Both the position numbers and the translations under genes were made by a program. Under the pieces are notes generated by a model. It saw only the letters and a list, made by a program, of their open reading frames with translations, searched no databases and was not told where the DNA came from. Shown here one piece after another: positions 9,798-17,497 of a stretch of 64,000 nucleotides of DNA. The DNA is from Roseburia zhanii (lineage in GTDB: Bacteria > Bacillota > Clostridia > Lachnospirales > Lachnospiraceae). The stretch spans positions 362,785 to 426,784 of the forward strand of contig NZ_JACOPH010000002.1 of NCBI RefSeq assembly GCF_014287635.1, in the 5' to 3' direction. Positions within the stretch are counted from its first letter, which is position 1; every line of letters starts with the position of its first letter.

Positions 9798-9891
9798 GGG
9801 TTCTCCTGTTTCTGTAACTGTTATATATGTTACTGCAATTATTTTGTACTTTATAATGACTACTTACGAATGAGGAGCAAATATTTTCCCC

Positions 9892-10138
9892 TCATATCAT
9901 TACATTTTGCAATGATACATTTACAATTATACAAGAATCTTTGTGCTTTGCAAGTCTACAGATTTTCCTGATAGTTCCATCCTCTGAATAGATCACTTTA
10001 TCTGCCTTTGCTGCCACTTTTGCATCGTGTGTTACTAATAAGATTGTTGTCTCCTCGCTATTGATCTCATTTAAAATATCCATGAATTCCTAGTTTTTCC
10101 ATCAGTTTTTCCGATTCTTTTACACATACTATGCAGAT
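9892..10138 (-). pseudogene. Remnant of a LolD/MacB-type ABC ATPase
   Basis: The minus strand encodes the end of an ABC transporter ATPase. The fragment MDILNEINSEETTILLVTHD is the D-loop to H-loop region with the switch histidine, followed by AKVAAKADKVIY and DGTI. Just upstream, in another reading frame, VKESEKLMEKLGI resembles the helical segment that in an intact ATPase lies before the ABC signature. About 80 residues that should separate them (signature, Walker B) are missing, so an internal deletion joined the two pieces. No permease gene is nearby. It is a decayed gene, not a functional protein. Confidence 0.6.
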
Positions 10139-10252
10139 ACCTACTCAAACCTCCCTGCTATTCACTTGTTTATGGAATCTAAGCAGTGAAGTTTTTAAAC
10201 TATAAGATCACTGCAACTATCAAGTACTAAAAAGTTGCAGATAAAGAGATAA

Positions 10253-10273
10253 TGGGATGGCATTGCCATCCCA
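10253..10273 (-). terminator. Perfect hairpin downstream of the GH112 gene
   Basis: TGGGATGGCA and TGCCATCCCA form a perfect 10-bp inverted repeat with a one-base centre. It is the only strong hairpin within 100 bp after the GH112 stop. The T run is poor on either strand, so its role as a terminator is likely but not certain. Confidence 0.5.
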
Positions 10274-10351
10274 TATAAAATATGATTTCGACTTTCTGCT
10301 TGCATTAAGTTTAACATAGATAAAAAACAGAGGCAACCGTTTTTCTCAAAC

Positions 10352-12511
10352 TCAATACTCTACCCAGCGCATCTCCATAGGCTCTAAATCCAAATGCATA
10401 ACCTTCTTGCCATGCACGTAGAGATCGGTTTCTCTTGCTTCTTTCGCATTATTGATCACAGCGATCTTTTTCGTCTTTTCAAATACCGCAAGCTCTGTAT
10501 CCACATTTGTCACATAGAATTTTTTCATTTCATCTTCCATGCCTGCTGCATAATAGATCGCACGAAGTAAAATCCTGCAGTTCTGCGGAGAATATGGAAG
10601 TCCTGCAAAATACACACTGTGTCCCTTTCCATAGGTATTTACAACTAACTGGCTGTATTCACCATCCATGCATAAGATCTGGTAATTTTCCCCTTGTGCA
10701 TAGATGCGGCTCATACCTTCACCAAAATCGACTTCTCCATCAATATCTTCTAAAATAAAATGCTCTGGATCCATCTCATTGTATTTATCTGTGCTTAAAG
10801 AGAAATTCATTTCCCGATCTACACCAAGCACATCGCTAAGCTGGAAATAACGTCCTTCAAACTGATAGGCACTCGGTTCACCGACACCGATAAATCCACC
10901 ACCATTATCCACAAATCTGCGGATCGTTGTGACTACTTTTTCATCGATCCAGTTTTTATCCCCGCTAAATGCTGTACCGGCATCTCCTGAATTGATGATC
11001 ACTTTGATCTCACCATTGTCTAAGATGCCATTTTTAATATCCTCAAATGTAATAAATTCTACATCGATCGGCATACCGCTAAGACACTCTAAAACACCCA
11101 CATAAGAATAGATTTCCCGATGCCAGATCGCATGATGTACCTGATTTGCCATCCATCTTCTTAAATTTCCCCAACAGTTTAATACTGCAACTTTAAACGG
11201 TGCCATATAAGCACTGCTACCCTGCATATTTTCATGGATCTGCCGGAACTCTCCAACTACATGCTGTATCGTATCAATAAATCCATCCCATTCTGATGCC
11301 AGTTTTAAATATCCACCATATCCGATACGGTCTAATGGAGAACGCAAGATAGCCCTTCTCGCTTTCAGCCAGTTCTCCTCTGCTTCCCCGATCGGATCAC
11401 CGCCTTCACAGAATACATCTGGGAAGAAATATGGTAGTAATCTTCCTTCTGTGTATTTTACACCTTTGATATCAGAGATCATACGCATGGTCACACCATC
11501 TCCAACTGAACCTACCACTGCATCTAGACCAATATTTGCAAAATATTTTCCATACGGTTCTGTTCCGATCCAGTGATCTCCCAAAAACATCATGGCTTCT
11601 TTTCCATAGGAATGTACAATATCCACCATTTCTTTTGCCAGCTTGCTGACCTCGATCATCTGAAATTCTATAAAATCTTTAAATTCCTTACTTGGTACAC
11701 GAAACATGGAATTATGATAACCCTGATCGACGATAAACTCTGGTCTAAACTTATAACCCACCCATTTTTCAAATTTTTCTAAAATATATGGGCTGACACT
11801 CGCACTATAGCCAAACCACTCAACATACTTTTCCCGTTTCTGCTCATCAAATGTCAGTGTAAATTGATGGAAAAAAGTAGTAAAACGCACAACATCAATA
11901 TCGGGATGTTCGATACACCACTGTTTTAATTTTTCTTTGACATGTTTCTGCGTCTTTGGCTGGCGCACATCAAACGTAAGCTGATGCGGCGCATCTTTCC
12001 AGTCATTTGTAATAAAGTTGTACATATGCACCGGATCCCAGATCAGAAATGCTAAAAAACTTACGGTATACTGATGATATGGTATCGTGTGTATCTCTAC
12101 TTCTCCGGTCGTTTTATCATATTCCCACTGATCTGTTGGTACAACCTCTCCTGTCGTGCGGTCGATCACTTCCCACCAGCGCTTTGGATCATCAATCTCA
12201 TTGACTTTTAACTGTTCTGTATGAAATCCCTTCATCAGACGAATCCGAAGCGTATTACTGCGTGCTGTGATACGGTCACTGATCAGATATTCCTGCTGGA
12301 TCTCCTCTGGATTAGCCTTTGCCCATTCATTATCTTTTCTTGTTGTATAATAAGTTGCATATTTTTTAGCATCCGCAGACAGTAATTCATCCGGCATAGT
12401 CGTGCCATCGCAGTCACGCAATGCATCTGCTCCTAAAAGTTCCTTTAAACGGAGTGTTTCTTCTACCATATCTGCATCTGTCGGTAATGTTAATCTTCCC
12501 CTTTGTTCCAT
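10352..12511 (-). CDS. GH112 1,3-beta-galactosyl-N-acetylhexosamine phosphorylase
   Basis: This enzyme cleaves beta-1,3-galactosides of GlcNAc or GalNAc (lacto-N-biose, galacto-N-biose) with phosphate, giving galactose 1-phosphate. It is a cytoplasmic step in the use of mucin or milk glycans. At 719 aa it has the family length and no signal peptide. The whole protein reads as GH112, with the TIM-barrel segment FLGDHWIGTEPYGKYF containing the probable general-acid aspartate. The family also includes a galactosyl-rhamnose phosphorylase, and I cannot settle the exact acceptor from sequence alone. The gene is transcribed away from an AraC regulator that is its likely activator. No sugar transporter sits beside it, but an ABC ATPase remnant lies downstream. 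Confidence 0.92.
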   Translation of the reverse strand: MEQRGRLTLPTDADMVEETLRLKELLGADALRDCDGTTMPDELLSADAKKYATYYTTRKDNEWAKANPEEIQQEYLISDRITARSNTLRIRLMKGFHTEQLKVNEIDDPKRWWEVIDRTTGEVVPTDQWEYDKTTGEVEIHTIPYHQYTVSFLAFLIWDPVHMYNFITNDWKDAPHQLTFDVRQPKTQKHVKEKLKQWCIEHPDIDVVRFTTFFHQFTLTFDEQKREKYVEWFGYSASVSPYILEKFEKWVGYKFRPEFIVDQGYHNSMFRVPSKEFKDFIEFQMIEVSKLAKEMVDIVHSYGKEAMMFLGDHWIGTEPYGKYFANIGLDAVVGSVGDGVTMRMISDIKGVKYTEGRLLPYFFPDVFCEGGDPIGEAEENWLKARRAILRSPLDRIGYGGYLKLASEWDGFIDTIQHVVGEFRQIHENMQGSSAYMAPFKVAVLNCWGNLRRWMANQVHHAIWHREIYSYVGVLECLSGMPIDVEFITFEDIKNGILDNGEIKVIINSGDAGTAFSGDKNWIDEKVVTTIRRFVDNGGGFIGVGEPSAYQFEGRYFQLSDVLGVDREMNFSLSTDKYNEMDPEHFILEDIDGEVDFGEGMSRIYAQGENYQILCMDGEYSQLVVNTYGKGHSVYFAGLPYSPQNCRILLRAIYYAAGMEDEMKKFYVTNVDTELAVFEKTKKIAVINNAKEARETDLYVHGKKVMHLDLEPMEMRWVEY

Positions 12512-12561
12512 CGTATGCTCCTCCTTGTTTATACAAAATACGAAACCGTTACTTTATGTTT

Positions 12562-12590
12562 AGTATATCGGGCACATGCCATGTCTGCAA
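12562..12590 (-). promoter_or_regulatory. Promoter of the GH112 gene
   Basis: The minus strand has TTGCAG, 17 bases, then TATACT. An 11-base palindrome (ACATGCCATGT) fills the spacer and could be an operator. The segment TGTTTAGTAT at 12557-12566 recurs inverted as ATACTAAACA at 12671-12680 over the divergent araC promoter. Confidence 0.55.
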
Positions 12591-12709
12591 TTTTATTTTT
12601 GTTATCTTTTTTATAAATCTTGCGATTATAAATTGATACAGTAAAATTTTCATTTTAAAAAATTTATGTTATACTAAACAGAGAATATCCATTGCGAAAG
12701 GAGCCGCGT

Positions 12710-13543
12710 ATGAGCAGCGAAAGTATTTTTTTTCAAAAGACTAAAACACCTGATTTTCATCTGCGTTCCATATCATTTTCAAAATATGAGGGGGACTGGC
12801 CTTCTCTGCCTCATACGCATCCTTTTTCAGAATTTTTTTATATTATCAGTGGGAAAGGTGAATTTTTTATAGACGGAGATACCATTCCGGTACGTCCAAA
12901 TGACCTGATTTTGATCAATCCGAATATTGAACATACCGAAAAAGCAAAGATTTCCGCTCCGATGGAATATATTGTATTCGGAGTCGATGGAATGGCATTT
13001 TCTTTTCCAAAGAAACATGCAGAAGATGCTCCTTTAAACTATGGACATTACAGCTATTCTTCTGTACAGAACCATCTGATCCAGTTTGCACGTCTGATGA
13101 TGCAGGAATTTTTAGAAAAGAAACCGGATTTTGATCTGGTTTGCCGGAATATCTTACAGATCCTGTTTATTTATATTTTTCGGGAACAGCATATATCTCT
13201 AATCTCAGATGAAGGTATGCGGATCTCCAAAGAGTGTGCTGCTGCAAAACGCTATATGGATGCTAATTACAGCAAAAATATCACCTTGGATACGCTTGCA
13301 GAAATGACACATACCAATAAATATTATTTAGCACACTCTTTTTCTGAATGTATTGGAAAATCGCCGATCCATTATCTTTTATCCCGCAGAATACAGGCAG
13401 GAAAAGAACTTTTAATCAATACAGACCATTCTATCCTGCAGATTGCTGAAAGCACCGGTTTTTCTTCCCAGTCCTATTTTTCACAGGCTTTCCGGAAAGA
13501 AACCGGCATGACTCCACAACAGTTTCGAAAACAGCAGGGGTGA
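12710..13543 (+). CDS. AraC-family transcriptional regulator
   Basis: This is a 277-aa sugar-responsive regulator with an N-terminal cupin domain (HTHPFSEFFYIISGKGEFFIDG) and a C-terminal double helix-turn-helix (LAEMTHTNKYYLAHSF and ILQIAESTGFSSQSYFSQAF, ending MTPQQFRKQ). The frame can be extended to a TTG at 12692, but the ATG at 12710 is 6 bases after GAAAGGAG and is preferred. It is one of very few plus-strand genes in the window and is divergent from the GH112 phosphorylase across a 200-bp promoter region. It therefore probably controls that gene in response to its disaccharide or a derivative; the inducer is not known. A -10-like TATACT lies at 12670-12675. Confidence 0.92.
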   Translation: MSSESIFFQKTKTPDFHLRSISFSKYEGDWPSLPHTHPFSEFFYIISGKGEFFIDGDTIPVRPNDLILINPNIEHTEKAKISAPMEYIVFGVDGMAFSFPKKHAEDAPLNYGHYSYSSVQNHLIQFARLMMQEFLEKKPDFDLVCRNILQILFIYIFREQHISLISDEGMRISKECAAAKRYMDANYSKNITLDTLAEMTHTNKYYLAHSFSECIGKSPIHYLLSRRIQAGKELLINTDHSILQIAESTGFSSQSYFSQAFRKETGMTPQQFRKQQG

Positions 13544-13544
13544 A

Positions 13545-13890
13545 TCATATTTTACAATCTTTCTGTGTCTCCCTGTCTCCAAAACACACCGGAAAACGGA
13601 ACTTTATGTGCTTCAGGAATCTGCCATGCTCAGCATCAATGCTTGTGATGTTGATCTGATAGCTGTCATGGGCAATGCGGTCAATGATTGCTCCAAGCTG
13701 ATCATACGATAGCTGTGCCCTAGTGCTTGGCCATTTCCTGATAGGTTTCATTGATCTGCTGGTCTTTCCATCCACCATTGTGAACAACTGCTGTCTTGCA
13801 GTTATCCGGTACGAGAATTCTGGCAACACCGCCAAAGGATTCGTACATATGGACATAAGCAGTGATCCATGATTGACCTTGTAATGAATT
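13545..13890 (-). pseudogene. IS21-family transposase remnant (istA fragment joined to istB end)
   Basis: Reading the minus strand from about 13890 gives part of an IS21 IstA transposase: SWITAYVHMYESFGGVARIL, then VPDNCKTAVVHNGGWKDQQI and NETYQEMAKH followed by a stop. This contains the catalytic-core VPDN aspartate. Directly after, in another frame, AQLSYDQLGAIIDRIAHDSY resembles the C-terminal part of the IstB ATPase helper. Most of both genes is missing, so the element has collapsed by deletion. It marks the left border of the defence island and suggests past mobility there. No intact terminal repeats were identified. Confidence 0.72.
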
Positions 13891-14136
13891 TACACCATAA
13901 GGTGCATATATTCATTATAAGGTTTTGAACACAACGTGATTTCCATACACTGGACAGGTGATGTCACATATCATCATAATTTCTACAAAATAATCGTGTT
14001 TTCTCGAAATTTTTCATGCTAATTAAGCATTTTCACATTTTACATATCGAAGCCATATATCGGTGTTTACTACTTTACGACTTACCTAATAATTTTCAAT
14101 ACAACTTACGGAAAACATTTTATAGAACGTATGATT
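13891..14136. other. Non-coding stretch at the island border
   Basis: This lies between the IS21 remnant and the Argonaute stop codon. It is AT-rich with no supported reading frame. An imperfect repeat (TTACACCATAAGGTG near 13890) is the only structure I see. Confidence 0.5.
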
Positions 14137-16359
14137 TCATAAAAAAAATAGCCTATCATCCACTTTTCCTTCTGGCACAAAATCTCTATTTTTACATATT
14201 TTATCTGCATATCCAGTTGTAATTGGCAACCTCATTTTATGTGTTGAACCCACATGTAACTGCGACAAATATAGAATCTGTGTAAGAATATGTGCCATGG
14301 AAATATCACCGCATTTCTTTTCAATTAATATCGGATTAGGTGAACCTTTTTTATTTTTCATATCTGTGGTAATCAAATAACCCCTATTATTGTTATAAAC
14401 ACAGTATCCCATTGGAGGATTGGTAACTTTATCATCCTGCAATAATATAAGTTTTGAACTAATATTCTTTCTGACTTCAATAATAGTATACTCGATTCCC
14501 TTCGCCCCAAAATAATTCTTGTACCAATCATCATTTTCATTACTGAACCCATCTCTATGGATAACCACATTCTTTGGCCTCTCTCCGAATTTGTCTTCAT
14601 AAGAAAAAATAACCTGATCAAATATATCCTGCAATATTCTTGTTGTTATTTTTTCTCCTTGCTGTGGAGTCGTAGGTTTATAGAACCCAAGCAGCCTGCC
14701 ATACTTATCGAAAACTACTGAACATGCCGGATAATGAATCCCTTTTGCAACTGTCGCAACGTCAAGACCAACAAAACAATCTACATTTCCGGGCATATCT
14801 TTTACAATCCATGGAACACCTCCAGTTTTTCCAAGAATTCCAAGGATAATATTCTGAAGATAATACTTTGATTTATTGCCTTCTGCTTTTCCTCTTGCAA
14901 ATAATTCGGCTGTTTTCATGCTTATCATCTGCGATGGAATATTTGCTTTTGCCCATATTGTCTTAAATGGATTATATGGTCCATCCTCATCAACACCGTC
15001 TGGAATAAGTGCAATCACTATGTCTATCCCCTCCACCTTCTGCAATCTATTGGCAGCTCTCTTATAATCCGTTAAATCTCCAATTTCGTATTCTTCTCTA
15101 ATCATTGGCTCTGCCTGAATATCAAGTAATCCTTCTATTATGTATTTATCTCTTTCCCCATGATACTTACCGAGCGTTGCAAATGAATAAATTTCATTGA
15201 CAATTGCCTTCATTTCTTCAAAAGTATTCTTAGGGTAAATGTAGCCAATCCTTATTTTTCTATCTGTCTTTCGATAAAATCCATAATTAAACACCTGAAA
15301 TTCCTTGCCACATTCAATGACTTTATCCTTACCACAAATTAATTTAGGTAATGGAACCTTTCCTTTTGTATATTCCATTTCTTCAACTGTGCATGTTTCT
15401 GTATTAAACTCCAAATTAGCTAAATCAGAAAGAGCACCTATGTCTCTTATAAAATCTATATCTAATTCCAATCTTGTTTGCATATCTCTTTTAACGTACG
15501 AGTCTATCCGAAGCGAAAACAAAGGATCTATCTCTCCCACTTTTTCTCTTGTAAGTACAGGTTTCAAAGCCTGAGGATAGTATGGATATGATTTACCAGG
15601 TTGCAATTCCACTTTCACCACTGTTGTATCATCAGGAATTTTTTCAACCCTATACCCTTCTTTACGCTCAATATAATATGCCTTAAGGTTATCAGCAAAA
15701 TCTAGTTTATCTGTAACTGTAAAATCACAAATTTCGGTTAATATACCTGTCTGATTGTTTTTTGCCCAATCATTTTTCACTTCCATCCCGGTAGGATCAA
15801 CACCTCTTATTAAATAATCATTTACTGTAAGATTAGAAGTAAACACACTTCCAGTATCGAGTCTAAGATATGCCTTTCCATTATCTAATATTTCAACCCA
15901 AAAATTATATTTTCTTTCAATGCTTATTTCTTTATTCTCTGACGTAAATGTCTGAAACCCTTGGTTGGTCATAAGCCATTTGCTTGTAATATTACTCTTG
16001 CATGAATATTTCCTATACTTATCAAATATCATTACTTTCGACAAATTCTGTGTGATCAAATATTTAATCAACTCACAATAAATCTTTCTATGACTTAGTA
16101 CTGGTAATTCTTGAAGTCCTTCATATTCAATGCTAAAATCAGCATTTGGAACGTTTCCTTCAATTTTTTCAGTAGTATAAATCCTCTTTCCATCCTCAAA
16201 TACCCCTACATGATAATAATTCCTAAGCTTCCATGCAGCACCCCTTATAATGGAAAATGCGTTATCAATCTTCTGTGTATGTAACTGATATACATGTAAG
16301 CACGTTTCTCTGACAATATCTTTAGAAGAAAACACTTCCATACGTAAATCCTTTTCCAT
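14137..16359 (-). CDS. Long prokaryotic Argonaute (CbAgo-like), probably active
   Basis: At 740 aa this has the size of clostridial long-A Argonautes, which use short nucleic-acid guides to cut complementary DNA or RNA. The C-terminal MID-PIWI half is clear. The MID segment around YYLQNIILGILGKTGG leads to the PIWI domain with GLDVAT (Asp about 529), the glutamate finger in TPQQGEKITT (Glu about 568), IHRDG (Asp about 600) and ITTGYADKI (Asp about 718). These fit a complete DEDD catalytic set. The N-terminal half is divergent, as usual for N and PAZ domains. Start: ATG at 16359 six bases after GGAGG; a longer TTG start (16371) would place the ribosome site inside the gene. A gap of over 600 bp separates it from the upstream defence genes, so it may have its own promoter. 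The sequence is AT-rich compared with neighbouring genes. Confidence 0.93.
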   Translation of the reverse strand: MEKDLRMEVFSSKDIVRETCLHVYQLHTQKIDNAFSIIRGAAWKLRNYYHVGVFEDGKRIYTTEKIEGNVPNADFSIEYEGLQELPVLSHRKIYCELIKYLITQNLSKVMIFDKYRKYSCKSNITSKWLMTNQGFQTFTSENKEISIERKYNFWVEILDNGKAYLRLDTGSVFTSNLTVNDYLIRGVDPTGMEVKNDWAKNNQTGILTEICDFTVTDKLDFADNLKAYYIERKEGYRVEKIPDDTTVVKVELQPGKSYPYYPQALKPVLTREKVGEIDPLFSLRIDSYVKRDMQTRLELDIDFIRDIGALSDLANLEFNTETCTVEEMEYTKGKVPLPKLICGKDKVIECGKEFQVFNYGFYRKTDRKIRIGYIYPKNTFEEMKAIVNEIYSFATLGKYHGERDKYIIEGLLDIQAEPMIREEYEIGDLTDYKRAANRLQKVEGIDIVIALIPDGVDEDGPYNPFKTIWAKANIPSQMISMKTAELFARGKAEGNKSKYYLQNIILGILGKTGGVPWIVKDMPGNVDCFVGLDVATVAKGIHYPACSVVFDKYGRLLGFYKPTTPQQGEKITTRILQDIFDQVIFSYEDKFGERPKNVVIHRDGFSNENDDWYKNYFGAKGIEYTIIEVRKNISSKLILLQDDKVTNPPMGYCVYNNNRGYLITTDMKNKKGSPNPILIEKKCGDISMAHILTQILYLSQLHVGSTHKMRLPITTGYADKICKNRDFVPEGKVDDRLFFL

Positions 16360-16779
16360 TTGAACCTCCAACTATATATGCTTGTATATAATATTTCCAT
16401 GATAACTGAATTTTACGATATCACCAGTCGTACTAATGTGACCAGTGTAGAAATTAGCACAAAAAAACAACATATGTAAAGTAAAGTCGTTCTGTATTAA
16501 CTTTAACAGCTGCTTTTATCTGTGTGGAACTAATAACCACACACCAATTAATATAACACAAAAAGCGTAATCCTACTACTGAAACATGCTTTTCCAAGCT
16601 TTGAAAGGTAAATTTATTTTACAGCCTACCAATTTGGAAAATTCATAGTTTTTCACATTTCTTATAAATTCAGGAAAGTTATCCACATTAGATGATCACA
16701 CTAACTTCTCTACGAAAAAAATGCGTATAAATTTGCATTTTCCTCTTGCCAGGCATTACCCTTCTCTGCTAAACTTAAA
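16360..16779. other. AT-rich gap upstream of the Argonaute gene
   Basis: I see no gene here. A TATTATATAC stretch near 16380-16395 on the minus strand could serve as a -10 region for the Argonaute gene, but no convincing -35 partner was found. Confidence 0.4.
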
Positions 16780-16993
16780 TCAGTTTAGAACTGCTTTATG
16801 CATCTCCACTCTTATATCTTCTGTTTTCGTTAGTTGCTGGTCAAAACTTGATAACCATTCAGGAGATATATTTTTTGCATTTTTTTATTTCATTTTTTTC
16901 AAATAATAATACTCATAAAGCTGCTTTATGAAATCTGCTATCTTCTTCGACCTTATTACAACTATTTTTTCAAAAATTTTCAATACGCATTTT
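16780..16993 (-). pseudogene. Decayed coding frame after the 167-aa gene
   Basis: One minus-strand frame reads like protein on both sides of a single TAA: KIFEKIVVIRSKKIADFI and QLYEYYYLKKMK, stop, then KNAKNISPEWLSSFDQQLTK and a final HKAVLN before TGA. The residue mix is unlike random AT-rich translation. No start with a ribosome site is visible. It may be the tail of a lost island gene. A near-palindrome (CATAAAG-CTG-CTTTATG) at about 16907-16923 lies inside it. I do not recognise the family. Confidence 0.35.
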
Positions 16994-17497
16994 TTAATTC
17001 TGACACGCAAAACGCTCAAACAGTTCCATAATATTTGCAGTTTTTTCGTCATAATAATCATCGTCTGCATCTGGTGTCCGCACGATCAGCCGCTCATATA
17101 ATTCTTCTACTCCACCTCTGACATAAGAGTTAAACATTTCCTGCATCTGGTCAAATTCTTCTTTTGTCGATGCCCCACGAAATGCTTTTTTTACTCTTTC
17201 CTCATCTGTAATGGATTCTGTATCATCTAACATGAGCATCATCTGCATGATAAAATCTAAGTTGGCTTTTTCTTTTAACATCTGTTCAGGGAAAATACTC
17301 TTTGGTGTAAATGGCGACAGATCCGGTTCTGCTTTTCTGTTCATACGAAATCCTACCACTGCTGCTAATACATACAGGTCTATCAACCGCTTAAAATAAG
17401 TATGTTCATAATCATTTAAAATCCATAATTCTTCTGCCATACGTGCATGTTTGCCACGAAACTCAAATTCTCTCTTAAAAAATTCATAGTTTTCCAT
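16994..17497 (-). CDS. Small partner of the DndD-like ATPase, unknown family
   Basis: This 167-aa soluble protein is mostly helical and acidic, with no membrane segment or recognised motif. It opens MENYEFFKREFEFRGKHARM and has an Asp-rich stretch (PDADDDYYDEK) near the end. Its ATG overlaps the TAA of the upstream SMC-like ATPase as TAATG, so the two are translationally coupled and probably act as a complex. By position it could be the accessory subunit of the ATPase, in the way small partners accompany SMC/Rad50-type ATPases in defence systems; that is inference. I could not assign it to DndE or any Ssp protein by eye. Confidence 0.75.
   Translation of the reverse strand: MENYEFFKREFEFRGKHARMAEELWILNDYEHTYFKRLIDLYVLAAVVGFRMNRKAEPDLSPFTPKSIFPEQMLKEKANLDFIMQMMLMLDDTESITDEERVKKAFRGASTKEEFDQMQEMFNSYVRGGVEELYERLIVRTPDADDDYYDEKTANIMELFERFACQN

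Noticed and set aside
16885..17070. 61-codon frame overlapping the end of the 167-aa gene
   Set aside because: Its start lies inside the real gene in another frame without a ribosome site; only its end is kept, as part of the decayed frame.
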